Origin: an uncultured Chloroflexota bacterium
GTDB taxonomy: Bacteria > Chloroflexota > Anaerolineae > Anaerolineales > Anaerolineaceae
Length of the DNA: 64,000 bases
Direction: 5' to 3'
Assembly: GCA_902791025.1 (NCBI GenBank)
Contig: CADATZ010000012.1
Coordinates: 1-64,000 of the forward strand
How positions within the stretch are numbered: position 1 is the stretch's first letter; each line of letters opens with the position of its first letter. This document shows positions 37,686-46,955 of the stretch, one piece after another. The notes under the pieces were generated by a model. That model saw only the letters and a list, made by a program, of their open reading frames with translations. It did no database searches and was not told where the DNA came from. The position numbers and the translations under genes were made by a program.

Positions 37686-38594
37686 ATGGCAGAAACACAA
37701 AAATCTTTGGCGGCACATCTGGAAGAAATTGCCGGAGAATTTATTAAAATCGGCACTGCGCCTGAATCCGGCTCGTACCTTGGACTGGAAAGTGAAGTCA
37801 TTGAGGCAATCGGCTTCCTTTTTATCGCGCTTTTTCCGCATCATTTCGGAGCCTCACGAGGACGTTTTGAGGAATCCGAAAAACGGACATGGGAACTGAT
37901 GCGGGCGTATGATGCCTTTGCTACTTGTTTTGCCTCCGTTTCAGACAGCCGGGAACAGGCGGAAAGCCGTGCTTTAGAGCTGATCGATGCGCTTCCCGGG
38001 ATCCTGGAAATCCTGAAAACCGATATTCAGGCCGGCTATGAAGGCGATCCTGCTGCTAAAAATACCGATGAGATCATCCTCACCTACCCCGCGTTTAAAG
38101 CGATCACTATTTTCAGGGTCGCTCACAAGCTGTATGAAATGAATATTCCGCTGATTCCACGCATCATGACCGAATATGCCCATCGCCTTACCGGTATCGA
38201 TATCCATCCCGGTGCGACGATCGGCCGGTACTTTTTCATCGATCATGGGACGGGTGTTGTTATCGGGGAAACTACGACGATCGGCGAACATGTCAAGCTC
38301 TACCAGCATGTCACCCTCGGTGCGAAGAGTTTTGAGGTCAGTCCGGATGGGGTGCTGGTCAAGGGGATCAAACGTCATCCGAATATTGGCAATCGCGTGG
38401 TGATCTATGCCGGAGCAACGATCCTTGGCGGCAACACAACCATCGGGGATGACAGTGTTATCGGCGGCAACGTCTGGCTCACCCATTCTGTTCCGGCCAA
38501 GAGCACCATAACCGTCAGGGTCGCAGAGGGAGAGAATAACAGTATTCATTCATCCGATATCGAGAACAGTATTGTGGATGGAATGTTTATCTGA
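37686..38594 (+). CDS. cysE: Serine O-acetyltransferase
   Basis: Makes O-acetylserine from serine and acetyl-CoA for cysteine synthesis. 302 residues, of the longer EpsC-like type. An N-terminal helical domain leads to a left-handed beta-helix: GIDIHPGATIGRYFFIDHGTGVVIGETTTIG, then LYQHVTLGAKSFE, which contains the catalytic His region. A C-terminal tail follows. The ATG at 37686 follows GGAGG at 37673-37677. No cysteine synthase gene is adjacent. The region just upstream has a promoter-terminator pair that may regulate it. Confidence 0.93.
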   Translation: MAETQKSLAAHLEEIAGEFIKIGTAPESGSYLGLESEVIEAIGFLFIALFPHHFGASRGRFEESEKRTWELMRAYDAFATCFASVSDSREQAESRALELIDALPGILEILKTDIQAGYEGDPAAKNTDEIILTYPAFKAITIFRVAHKLYEMNIPLIPRIMTEYAHRLTGIDIHPGATIGRYFFIDHGTGVVIGETTTIGEHVKLYQHVTLGAKSFEVSPDGVLVKGIKRHPNIGNRVVIYAGATILGGNTTIGDDSVIGGNVWLTHSVPAKSTITVRVAEGENNSIHSSDIENSIVDGMFI

Positions 38595-38730
38595 TGAGGA
38601 CCAAGGAGCAAGGAACAAGGAGCAAGAGGTAAGGAAATGTTAGGCTTTAGACATTAGACATGAGATTTTAGATAATAATCCGATACTAACACCTAACACC
38701 TAACACCTAATACCTAATACCTGTTATAAT
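38595..38730. repeat. Heptanucleotide tracts after cysE
   Basis: Units AGGAGCA/AGGAACA after the stop codon, then TTAGACA/TAGATTT, then TAACACC/TAATACC (38686-38722), mostly with a 7-bp period. Different unit families stand side by side in one gap. Confidence 0.85.
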
Positions 38731-38803
38731 AAAATTACATCGTGCCGCCTTCTCCGGATTTTGATCCGGCCCGGGGGTAACTAAAGAAACGGAATAATTG
38801 AAT

Positions 38804-41542
38804 ATGATCATATCACCTGTTGAAAAGCTTCGACGCTTTTTGAAGCTGGAACTCAGCCGAAACTGCGACAATCGGGCTGTTGTGGGCGGAATGGGGAAAT
38901 TCCTGCCGAACTGGCAAAAGGAATCAGCCACCGCCGGGATATCTGTAGAACTGAATGAAACTGTCACGAATTTTTTGAACAGCTATGGCGACAAGGATCC
39001 GGATGGACGCAAAGCAGCCATTATGGAAATTATGCAGCTGCTTCCGCCTCCGGAAGAAAGACAACAACGGGAAAGAACGCCCCGTCCAAGACGACAGGAT
39101 CAGAATCCGGATTCCCGGGAAGAAGGTGTCCCTCAAGCTGGGAAAGAACCGGAAAGAAGACCTGAAAGACCGGCAGATCGCCGTCAGAGTGGTGAACGTG
39201 CCGTTCCGATTCGTCGTGAAGAACGCATCGAACGAAAACATCGGCCGGAACCGGTAACAAACGCGGAAGCCCGGTACCATGAACCGACTGCAAGAAATAA
39301 TACAGAAAATTTATCTCCGGCAGAAAAGCCTGCAATTACTTCTTCTACAGCAGAACCGATGCCTCCGGTACGGATCCATCATGATCCCCATGTCCGTCCT
39401 GCAGTGCCTTCTGTGAAGGAACTGCGCGAACGTTTCGGACATCCGCAGGTCAACCCGAAAGGACCGTCAATCGACAGCCCTGTTTCGGAAATTCCCGGAA
39501 TCGGTTTCTCAAATTCCAAAGCGCTCGCAAAACAGGATGTTTATACTGTGCGGGATTTCCTGTATTATTTTCCCCGCCGTTACGATGATTATTCTTCTTT
39601 CAAAGCTATCAATAAAGTGCTTCCGGATGAGGTCGTCTCAATCATCGGTGTCGTTCGTTCCATCACAAGTGGACAGAGAGGGAAGTACCAGATCACGGAA
39701 GTAACGATTTCCGATGGAACGGGTATTATGCGTGTCTCCTGGTTCAACCGTGCCTGGCTGATGCATCAGATCCATGTCGGTATGGGGATCGTCCTTTCCG
39801 GGAAAATTGATATTTTCCTCGGACGTCCGGTGATGAGTAATCCGGAATGGGAGCCTGCCGATCAGGAAAATATCACAACAAACCGCATTGTGCCGATCTA
39901 TGCGCTGAATCAGAACCTGAAGCAGAATTTCCTGCGTCGGATGATGTACAATACCGTGCGTCACTGGACCGGACAGCTGCCTGAGGTACTGCCGGATTCT
40001 GTGCTTGAGTCCGCGGATCTGCTCCCGCTGCAGATGGCTATTTCCAACATTCATTTTCCGGAATCCCGTGAACATCTGCGTTATGCACGGGAACGGCTTG
40101 CCTTTGACGAGATCTTTTTCATGCAGCTTGCCGTCCTTTCGCAAAAGCAGGAATGGAACGGACTCCCGGCTGAAACCTTTGAGGTCAGCGATGAACAGTT
40201 TGAAAACAACTGGATCGGCAGCCTGCCTTTTGAATTGACAAATGCCCAGCGGAAAGCGCTGGAGGATATCCGGAAGGATATGGCTTCCGGTCATCCGATG
40301 AACCGTCTGGTTCAGGGTGATGTTGGATCCGGTAAAACGATCGTTGCCAGCCTCGCGGCATTAATCGTCACGGTGAAAGATGGTCAGGCGGCTATTATGG
40401 CGCCTACCGGTGTTCTTGCGGAACAGCATTACCGCAACTTTTTGCGTTTTTTAGAGGGGCTGGGAGAAAACGCTCCAATCAATGCCAATCAGGTTGAATT
40501 GATGGTCGGTGCGACTCCGGATTCGAAGAAACAGGAGATTCGTGAGCGTTTGGAAGCCGGTCAGATCCGTGTTCTGATCGGAACGCATGCACTGATCGAA
40601 GAACCGGTCCGATTCAAGAATCTGCAGCTGGTGGTTATCGATGAACAGCATCGTTTTGGCGTTGATCAGCGTGCCGCACTGCGGGCCAAAGGAACAAATC
40701 CGCATCTGCTGGTTATGACGGCTACACCGATTCCGCGTTCTCTTTCCCTGACGATTTACGGCGACCTTGATTTGACTTTGATCGATGAAATGCCTGCCGG
40801 CAGAAAACCGGTGGGGACCCGGATCGTTTCTCCGGTCGGACGGGAACAGGTTTATAACTACATCCGCAAAGAGGCTTCCCGCGGACATCAGGCTTTCATC
40901 ATTTATCCGCTTGTCGAAGAGGGGGATGATGAGGAAAAAGAAGGCCGTGCGGCCATAGAGGCCAGTGAATTTCTTCAGACTCAGGTTTTCCCGGATCTGA
41001 AAGTTGCCCTGCTTCATGGACGTATGAAGGGCAGTGAGAAAGATGAGATCCTTGAGGCTTTCAAAAATCATGAATACGATATCCTTGTCTCGACCTCTGT
41101 GATCGAGGTTGGCGTAGACGTTCCGAATGCCACGGTGATGGTGATCGAAGGTGCAAATCATTTTGGTTTGGCACAGCTTCATCAATTCCGCGGACGTGTC
41201 GGACGGGGAGATGCCCAGGCATGGTGTGCGTTGATCCCGGACAAGGAGAACGATCTTGAAAACCAGCGCCTGAATGCCATGGTGGAAACCACGGATGGAT
41301 TTAAGCTGGCTGAAATGGATCTGGAAATGCGTGGTCCCGGTGATTTTATCGGAAAACGTCAATCCGGCCTGCGGGAGATGAAGCTTGCTTCCATGTCAGA
41401 TGTCCGTCTGATTGAAAAGGCCCGTAACGAAGCATTGAAGTTATTTGAGAGCGATCCAAATCTGGACTTGCCGGAAAATGCGATTTTGAAGGCAAGAGTC
41501 ATTGAAACAACCGCCGCTCAGCGGAAAGGAGAAATCAGCTGA
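38804..41542 (+). CDS. recG: ATP-dependent DNA helicase RecG with long N-terminal extension
   Basis: Branch-migration helicase for stalled forks, 912 residues against about 690-780 in most bacteria. The extra length comes from a short N-terminal helical part and a disordered Arg/Glu/Pro-rich stretch (about 85-200). The wedge/OB region (PGIGFSNSKALAKQDVYTVRDFLYYFPRRYDDYS) and helicase core follow: Walker A GDVGSGKT near 505, DEQHRFG near 611, TATPIPRSL, and QFRGRVGRG. The ATG at 38804 was chosen over an in-frame TTG at 38798. The stop overlaps the coaD start by one base. Confidence 0.95.
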   Translation: MIISPVEKLRRFLKLELSRNCDNRAVVGGMGKFLPNWQKESATAGISVELNETVTNFLNSYGDKDPDGRKAAIMEIMQLLPPPEERQQRERTPRPRRQDQNPDSREEGVPQAGKEPERRPERPADRRQSGERAVPIRREERIERKHRPEPVTNAEARYHEPTARNNTENLSPAEKPAITSSTAEPMPPVRIHHDPHVRPAVPSVKELRERFGHPQVNPKGPSIDSPVSEIPGIGFSNSKALAKQDVYTVRDFLYYFPRRYDDYSSFKAINKVLPDEVVSIIGVVRSITSGQRGKYQITEVTISDGTGIMRVSWFNRAWLMHQIHVGMGIVLSGKIDIFLGRPVMSNPEWEPADQENITTNRIVPIYALNQNLKQNFLRRMMYNTVRHWTGQLPEVLPDSVLESADLLPLQMAISNIHFPESREHLRYARERLAFDEIFFMQLAVLSQKQEWNGLPAETFEVSDEQFENNWIGSLPFELTNAQRKALEDIRKDMASGHPMNRLVQGDVGSGKTIVASLAALIVTVKDGQAAIMAPTGVLAEQHYRNFLRFLEGLGENAPINANQVELMVGATPDSKKQEIRERLEAGQIRVLIGTHALIEEPVRFKNLQLVVIDEQHRFGVDQRAALRAKGTNPHLLVMTATPIPRSLSLTIYGDLDLTLIDEMPAGRKPVGTRIVSPVGREQVYNYIRKEASRGHQAFIIYPLVEEGDDEEKEGRAAIEASEFLQTQVFPDLKVALLHGRMKGSEKDEILEAFKNHEYDILVSTSVIEVGVDVPNATVMVIEGANHFGLAQLHQFRGRVGRGDAQAWCALIPDKENDLENQRLNAMVETTDGFKLAEMDLEMRGPGDFIGKRQSGLREMKLASMSDVRLIEKARNEALKLFESDPNLDLPENAILKARVIETTAAQRKGEIS

Positions 41543-42036
41543 TGAGCAAACGTGCAATCTTCCCCGGAAGTTTTGATCCTATTCACAACGGACATATCGA
41601 TATTGCCCGGCGTGCTGCCGAAATTTTTGATGAACTGATCCTTTGTATTTATGCAACGCCATCGAAAAATTTATTGTTTTCTTTTGAGGAACGCGTTGAA
41701 ATGGCGGAGCGGATCTTTGCCGATGTTCCCAATATTTCTGTCGCCGGTTATACCGGTTTGACAGTGGATTATGCCCGGAAGGTCGGGGCCAAGTGTATGG
41801 TTCGTGGTCTGCGGGTTTTTTCTGATTTTGATTATGAATTCCGTATGGCACTGGCAAATAAAAAACTTGCTCCGGATATTGAAACGGTTTCACTCATCAC
41901 AACACATCAATACACCTTTGTCTCCTCCTCAACCGTGAAGGAGGTCGTTTCTTTGGGCGGCGATGTGAGTGGAATGGTCCCGGATTTTGTCCGTGAAGCT
42001 CTAATAATGAAGTATTTCCCGGATAAAGCAGATTAA
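41542..42036 (+). CDS. coaD: Phosphopantetheine adenylyltransferase
   Basis: Penultimate enzyme of CoA synthesis, transferring AMP from ATP to 4'-phosphopantetheine. 164 residues, the standard length. The nucleotidyltransferase motif GSFDPIHNGHIDIA and the later FVSSSTVKEV (SSTxxR-like) motif are present. It is translationally coupled to recG (TGATG-type overlap), with AAAGGAG in the recG 3' end. The recG-coaD pairing is common in several phyla. Confidence 0.97.
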   Translation: MSKRAIFPGSFDPIHNGHIDIARRAAEIFDELILCIYATPSKNLLFSFEERVEMAERIFADVPNISVAGYTGLTVDYARKVGAKCMVRGLRVFSDFDYEFRMALANKKLAPDIETVSLITTHQYTFVSSSTVKEVVSLGGDVSGMVPDFVREALIMKYFPDKAD

Positions 42037-42048
42037 ATTCAAATGATG

Positions 42049-42107
42049 CATACGAGTCCAGTTTTTTTGTGCGAATCATGTCTCGGCAAGAAAATAGGAT
42101 TCGTATG
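42049..42107. repeat. Long-loop inverted repeat before the giant repeat protein
   Basis: CATACGAGTCC (42049-42059) pairs with GGATTCGTATG (42097-42107) in 10 of 11 positions. The 37-base loop contains a T7 run. It may be a terminator or leader element between coaD and the next gene; function not established. Confidence 0.35.
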
Positions 42108-42171
42108 TTTCGTGTTTAAGTTGGAACTTATCCCTGCGAGAGAGCGTTAAGGCGCTTAGGAGGATTTAGCT

Positions 42172-45100
42172 ATGAAAAAAACAAACAGTATTTTTTTACT
42201 TGTTTTTTGTTTGATTCTTATCATGCTGACGGGTTCTGCATCCGCCCAGCAATGTATCTGTCTTGATGAATATGGAAATGTGTATCCAAAAGAGACGTTA
42301 TCTACTGCGGTTTGTTATCAATATAACAGTGATAACGTTTTGGTTGCAACTACAACTACATTCAAACAATGCCAGGACATGAATGCCGCTTATATGCAAG
42401 TGGAACAGGAAAAGATCAGGCAGCAGCAGGCTCTTGAAGAACAGCAGCGTCAGCAGGCTCTCGAGGAACAACAGCGTCAGCAGGCTCTTGAAGAACAGCA
42501 GCGCCAGCAGGCTCTCGAAGAACAGCAGCGCCAGCAGGCTCTCGAAGAACAGCAGCGCCAGCAGGCTCTCGAGGAACAGCAGCGTCAGCAGGCTCTCGAA
42601 GAACAGCAGCGTCAGCAGGCTCTCGAGGAACAGTATGATGATATCTCAGACACCCTTGTAACGCTTCAGAATGAGACAAATGACCTGCAGTCCGGACTGC
42701 AATCTACTGAGCAAATCGACCAAATCTCTGAACCGATTCAGGTTCAGGTATTCTCGCTCAGCCAATCAGGTTCAGACAAGTTAGTTCCTGACAGTAATAA
42801 TGCCAATACCAATGGTTCTTTATTTAATCTCGAAGAAAATGATGTGAATTCTGGTATTCTTACCGGCAACAATGAAGACAACAGTACCCAAAACGGTATT
42901 ATTACCGGCAATAATGAAGATACTGTCACTAATAACAATGTCATTACCGGCAATAACGAAGATAATGACATTAATAACGATGTAATCACCGGTAATAACG
43001 AAGATAATATTACGAATAACAATGTCATTGCCGGTAATAACGAGGATAATGTTACGAATAACAATGTCATTACCGGTAATAACGAAGATAATGTCACTAA
43101 TAACGATGTAATTACCGGTAATAACGAAGATAACGACACCAATAACGATATAACTGCCGGCAATAACGAGGATAATGACATTAATAACAATGTCATTACC
43201 GGCAATAACGAGGGTAATGACATTAATAACGATGTAATTACCGGCAATAATGAAGATGATGACATTAATAACGATGTAACTACCGGTAATAATGAAGATG
43301 ATGTCACTAATAACGATGTAATCACCGGTAATAACGAAGATAATGTCACTAATAACGATATAACCACCGGTAATAATGAAGACAATGACGCGAATGACGA
43401 CAAAACAACTGTCAAAAATACAGAAGGTGATGAATCTAATGACATTACTTCCATTCCTGCGGTTCAGGTAGAAAAACAAAACGGTGAAACTAAAATTGAC
43501 GCAGAAGATGGACAAACCCCGTCGATTCCGGAAACAGTTCTCACTCTTACCGATGAAACAGCCGCGGAACTTTCGGTTCTGCTGACAGAAGAAGAATTCG
43601 CAGCTCTGAGTACTTTCCTTACCCGGGAATGGCTCGAAGCAAACATCGAAACACTTTCGGAAACTGCTTTTGCAGAACTCAGTGCCATGCTGCCCCCAGA
43701 GGAACCCATAACCCAAGTCAAGCTTCTAAAAGCACCGGCGTCTGCTGTTTCAATCGAAGGAAAACTCCTGAGTATTATGCTTTCGAAGCCAAATGGAAGC
43801 ACAGAAGATGCATCCGCAGTTCCTTTTATCTGGTTATATGACTATGATACAACTACCGGTTCCGTTGATGTAACCTTTAATCTGATTCTCGACATTACCA
43901 CAGATTCAGATTCAATGTCTTCTACCAGAACTGTTTCCTCTGCCTCATGTGAAGACAGGATTTGTTCCTATACTGTGGATTTGAGTTCTTCTCTGGAGGA
44001 AAGTGAGCAGGCGACAGTCAGTTGGACCGTGAGTGGATCCTATAAAGACGGTGAAACGACAATAACCATTCCGGCTCCGGCACCTCAGAGTTTCGCTATA
44101 AAAGCCCCGTCACCTACGCCTGTTCCGCCCACTCCGACTCCCAAACCGGATGCTCCGGTACCGGAAGCTCCAAATGGGACCCATACAGCACGTTCCATCG
44201 GTTTCTATTGGAAACCTTCTAAAAACGCAGAAACCTATACCGTCGAATGGAAACACCAGAGCGGGAAAAAAGGTTCCATGAACCTCGGTGCCCAGGATGA
44301 GACCTGCAAGAAAGGAAAGTGCATTATCTACGCGACACTTCCGGATACCGGTAATTACACCTGGACGGTAACAGCCAAAAATGCAAGTGGTTCAACTGTT
44401 TCCAGTGAGATGAAATTCAAAATCATCAACAACCTTCCTACACCCAACCCTTATCGCCCGAATGGAACAATCTTCAATCACACCTATCCGGCTTTTGAAT
44501 GGGAAGATGTACGGAACGGCGCCTACGAATACCGCATTCAGGTCGTCGGGAAATACGATAATCGTCTGCGAATGGACCACTGGTTCAATGTTAATGATAT
44601 TTATGTCGGAAATGGTGTCTGTTACCTGCAGTCAAACCTTTTCCTTCCGGCGGGTTCTTACAGTTGGCGTGTGATGGCTAAAAATGGAGACACCACCTCC
44701 GGCTGGTCCTTCTGGCGTGATTTTTATGTCGAATGTGACTACTGCAATTACAACAATGTTTACTATCAAAATTATGCCAATACGGTACCGACCTGCTCTT
44801 ACCCGGTTGGAACGATCACTGTCAATACTCCGGATTTTCAGTGGCGGACATTGACCGGCGCGTCTTATTACACTGTCACTTTGTACGATGCAGCCGGTTC
44901 GGTTCTCTTCAATGAACAGGTTTCTAACAGTGCCTGTACAGCGGAATTGTGCAGCTGGTCACCGAAATACCGGCTCACAAAGAACGGCAATTACAGCTGG
45001 TATGTTTCTGGTTATGGAGCGAATGGTTCACGCTGGGGTTCCGCTAATACGACATTTACTCTCAATGGGGCTGTTGTGATGAAAGCAATGAGCTTCCTCC

Positions 45101-45675
45101 GTCCGGCTCAGAACGGATTGCTGACAGATGATGCACCGGTGATCATCTGGACGGACCCGGGAGAGACCACTGCGCTTTTCCATGTGGAGATTTTTAATAG
45201 CAGTAACACCTCACTCTTCAGTGCGGATCTCAACAGAGCGCAGGCCTGGTGTGACGGTCAAACCTGTTCTATCGAGTTTAAGACGATTCCAAATGCGGAA
45301 AATTATCGCATTACTGTGACACCTTATTCGGAATTGAACACGGTCGGTGATGCTATATCCCTGGTTTTCAGTAAAGGTGGGATTCCGATGAAGCTGAATT
45401 CACCAAAAGAAGGCAGCACTGTCAGTTCGCGTCCGCTCTTCCGCTGGACATTGGACGCAGGTACAAATGTCCGGTATGAATTGATTTTGACTGATGCCAA
45501 TAACGACGTAAGTACTTTCTCTCCATTGGTCTGCGGTGCAGTTGGTGTGACTTGTGAAGAAAACGAGGCATTCTTCTCACCTTCTGATCCATTGCCGCTC
45601 GGTTCATATACCGCAAGGATCGTTGCACCGGGTTCTGTGTTTATCAGTGAAGATCTGCACTTCACGATTCGGTAA
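42172..45675 (+). CDS. Giant secreted repeat protein (Gln/Glu coiled coil, Asn-rich repeats, Fn3-like modules)
   Basis: A 1167-residue exported protein. The signal peptide (1-25) ends ASA/QQ. A Cys-containing N-terminal segment (CICLDEYGNVYP) comes next, followed by seven and a half copies of the 9-residue unit ALEEQQRQQ (about 86-157, a continuous charged helix). Thirteen copies of a 14-residue unit related to GNNEDNVTNNDVIT span about 231-414. An acidic region, a Pro-rich linker near 645 (TPVPPTPTPKP) and four to five Fn3/Ig-like modules complete the protein. The start follows AGGAGG. The Asn-repeat DNA is markedly AT-richer than its flanks. Probably a surface or adhesion protein; no known family for the whole. 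Confidence 0.8.
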   Translation: MKKTNSIFLLVFCLILIMLTGSASAQQCICLDEYGNVYPKETLSTAVCYQYNSDNVLVATTTTFKQCQDMNAAYMQVEQEKIRQQQALEEQQRQQALEEQQRQQALEEQQRQQALEEQQRQQALEEQQRQQALEEQQRQQALEEQQRQQALEEQYDDISDTLVTLQNETNDLQSGLQSTEQIDQISEPIQVQVFSLSQSGSDKLVPDSNNANTNGSLFNLEENDVNSGILTGNNEDNSTQNGIITGNNEDTVTNNNVITGNNEDNDINNDVITGNNEDNITNNNVIAGNNEDNVTNNNVITGNNEDNVTNNDVITGNNEDNDTNNDITAGNNEDNDINNNVITGNNEGNDINNDVITGNNEDDDINNDVTTGNNEDDVTNNDVITGNNEDNVTNNDITTGNNEDNDANDDKTTVKNTEGDESNDITSIPAVQVEKQNGETKIDAEDGQTPSIPETVLTLTDETAAELSVLLTEEEFAALSTFLTREWLEANIETLSETAFAELSAMLPPEEPITQVKLLKAPASAVSIEGKLLSIMLSKPNGSTEDASAVPFIWLYDYDTTTGSVDVTFNLILDITTDSDSMSSTRTVSSASCEDRICSYTVDLSSSLEESEQATVSWTVSGSYKDGETTITIPAPAPQSFAIKAPSPTPVPPTPTPKPDAPVPEAPNGTHTARSIGFYWKPSKNAETYTVEWKHQSGKKGSMNLGAQDETCKKGKCIIYATLPDTGNYTWTVTAKNASGSTVSSEMKFKIINNLPTPNPYRPNGTIFNHTYPAFEWEDVRNGAYEYRIQVVGKYDNRLRMDHWFNVNDIYVGNGVCYLQSNLFLPAGSYSWRVMAKNGDTTSGWSFWRDFYVECDYCNYNNVYYQNYANTVPTCSYPVGTITVNTPDFQWRTLTGASYYTVTLYDAAGSVLFNEQVSNSACTAELCSWSPKYRLTKNGNYSWYVSGYGANGSRWGSANTTFTLNGAVVMKAMSFLRPAQNGLLTDDAPVIIWTDPGETTALFHVEIFNSSNTSLFSADLNRAQAWCDGQTCSIEFKTIPNAENYRITVTPYSELNTVGDAISLVFSKGGIPMKLNSPKEGSTVSSRPLFRWTLDAGTNVRYELILTDANNDVSTFSPLVCGAVGVTCEENEAFFSPSDPLPLGSYTARIVAPGSVFISEDLHFTIR
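42427..42643 (+). repeat. 27-bp coding tandem repeat
   Basis: Seven full units and one partial unit of 27 bp encode ALEEQQRQQ. Units differ only at third positions (CTT/CTC, GAA/GAG, CGT/CGC), so copy number may vary between strains. Confidence 0.9.
42862..43410 (+). repeat. 42-bp coding tandem repeat
   Basis: Thirteen units of about 42 bp encode GNNED-NVTNND-VIT variants. Alternating D-N-D-I-N-N and D-N-V-T-N-N versions suggest block duplication. The Asp/Asn-rich units could bind calcium, but no RTX consensus is present. Confidence 0.88.
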
Positions 45676-45705
45676 GAAAGAAATCGTAAAGGGGAAAAGC
45701 TATAC

Positions 45706-46914
45706 ATGAATCAATACGACCGGCGGATGGTGAAAGCACCGAAGTGGATGGAAAGCTTCAGCTGTGTTGCAGAGCAATGCACGGAAAGCTGCTGTCAGCA
45801 ATGGAACATTGATGTGGATCCGGTCCACGCGGAAGCTTACACCCATCTGGGTGATCCGGATCTGCAGTCCATTATGGACCATCTGCTTCATCGCTTTCAT
45901 ATCCGCCGATCCGGTATGAGAAAACCGGAATTGCAGTACCGCTTTCTTCTGCTCAATCAGCCGGACAAACGCTGTCCGCTGCTTGATGAGCAGGGAAAGT
46001 GCCGTCTGCAAAAAAAATACGGGGCTGATATCCTTTGTGATACCTGCTATTTTCATCCCAGAACTTTTTGGCAGATCAATGATCAAACCGGCATGAGTGC
46101 CTGCCTGTCCTGCCCGGAATGTGCTCGGCTTGCTCTGCTTCACGAGGAGCCGACTGTTTTTTCCGAATTTGAGACAGAAATTGACCCCAATGCTGAGTGG
46201 CTGGAGACATCACTGATTTCCGATCCGGATACACGGATGCTGATGCAAAACCGTGAACTGCTGATCGGTCTGCTCATTGAGATTCTTCAGAATCGTGATG
46301 AGAATAATTTTTTCAAAAGAATGAACAGGGCTGAATCTTTTTTGTGCGCTCTGGCTGAAAAAAATCACTTCGACCCGCAGACAATCCGTGATGTTTATGA
46401 ATCGGTTATTCAGCTATCTGTCCCGGTTCCAGCTGAAGACCCTTACCGGATCATGAAGCTTTACCTTGATATTATTGATCCTGTCAATGAGGGACTTGAG
46501 AAAGCTGCGCAGAGCGCAATGGAGACCACCCGTTTATTAGCGGGTGGCAGAAATGGATTTCTCAACCTGCTGTCCAAAAATTACGAAGCCGGGTGCCGCA
46601 TCATGGAGCCGTTTTTCAGTGATAAGAAATATCTTATTGAAAATTTTATGGTCCATTATGTTTTTTCTGACAGTTTCAAACAATTTTACCGCTGTCAGAA
46701 CGAAGCGATATCCGCTGCGGATTTTCTTCATCATGAAGCTTCGCTGCTGAAGGTCTGGTATCTTTTGTTACGTGTTTTGTTAGCACAGAAAGCACTCACG
46801 GAAAAGAAAATGACAGAGGAAATCTTTGTCAAAACTGTTATCCATGCGGATAAAACATTCTGGCATTATCCCGACTGGTTTTCCCGCTGTGCAGCTTTAG
46901 GTATCAGGTGTTAG
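45706..46914 (+). CDS. FliB-family (flagellin lysine N-methylase-like) protein
   Basis: A 402-residue protein matching the FliB family: APKWMESFSCVAEQCTESCCQQWNIDVD with Cys20, 25, 29 and 30, then RCPLLDEQGKCRLQKKYGADILCDTCYFHPR. FliB methylates lysines of flagellin in Salmonella; homologues with these cysteines occur widely in non-flagellated anaerobes where the target is unknown. No flagellar gene lies in the window. It begins 30 bases after the giant repeat protein, so that secreted, Lys-containing protein is a conceivable partner. The start follows GGGGAAAAG. The C-terminal codons merge into a heptad tract. Confidence 0.8.
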   Translation: MNQYDRRMVKAPKWMESFSCVAEQCTESCCQQWNIDVDPVHAEAYTHLGDPDLQSIMDHLLHRFHIRRSGMRKPELQYRFLLLNQPDKRCPLLDEQGKCRLQKKYGADILCDTCYFHPRTFWQINDQTGMSACLSCPECARLALLHEEPTVFSEFETEIDPNAEWLETSLISDPDTRMLMQNRELLIGLLIEILQNRDENNFFKRMNRAESFLCALAEKNHFDPQTIRDVYESVIQLSVPVPAEDPYRIMKLYLDIIDPVNEGLEKAAQSAMETTRLLAGGRNGFLNLLSKNYEAGCRIMEPFFSDKKYLIENFMVHYVFSDSFKQFYRCQNEAISAADFLHHEASLLKVWYLLLRVLLAQKALTEKKMTEEIFVKTVIHADKTFWHYPDWFSRCAALGIRC

Positions 46915-46920
46915 GTGTAA
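46893..46920. repeat. Heptads at the fliB-like 3' end
   Basis: AGGTATC, AGGTGTT and AGGTGTA run with a 7-bp period across the stop codon of the FliB-like gene. Confidence 0.6.
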
Positions 46921-46955
46921 GGGAACATGGGTTGATAATCCCTAACCCCAAATCC

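Noticed and set aside
42427..43410. CRISPR-like periodicity
   Set aside because: Repeats are contiguous coding units of 27 and 42 bp without unique spacers, inside one open frame.
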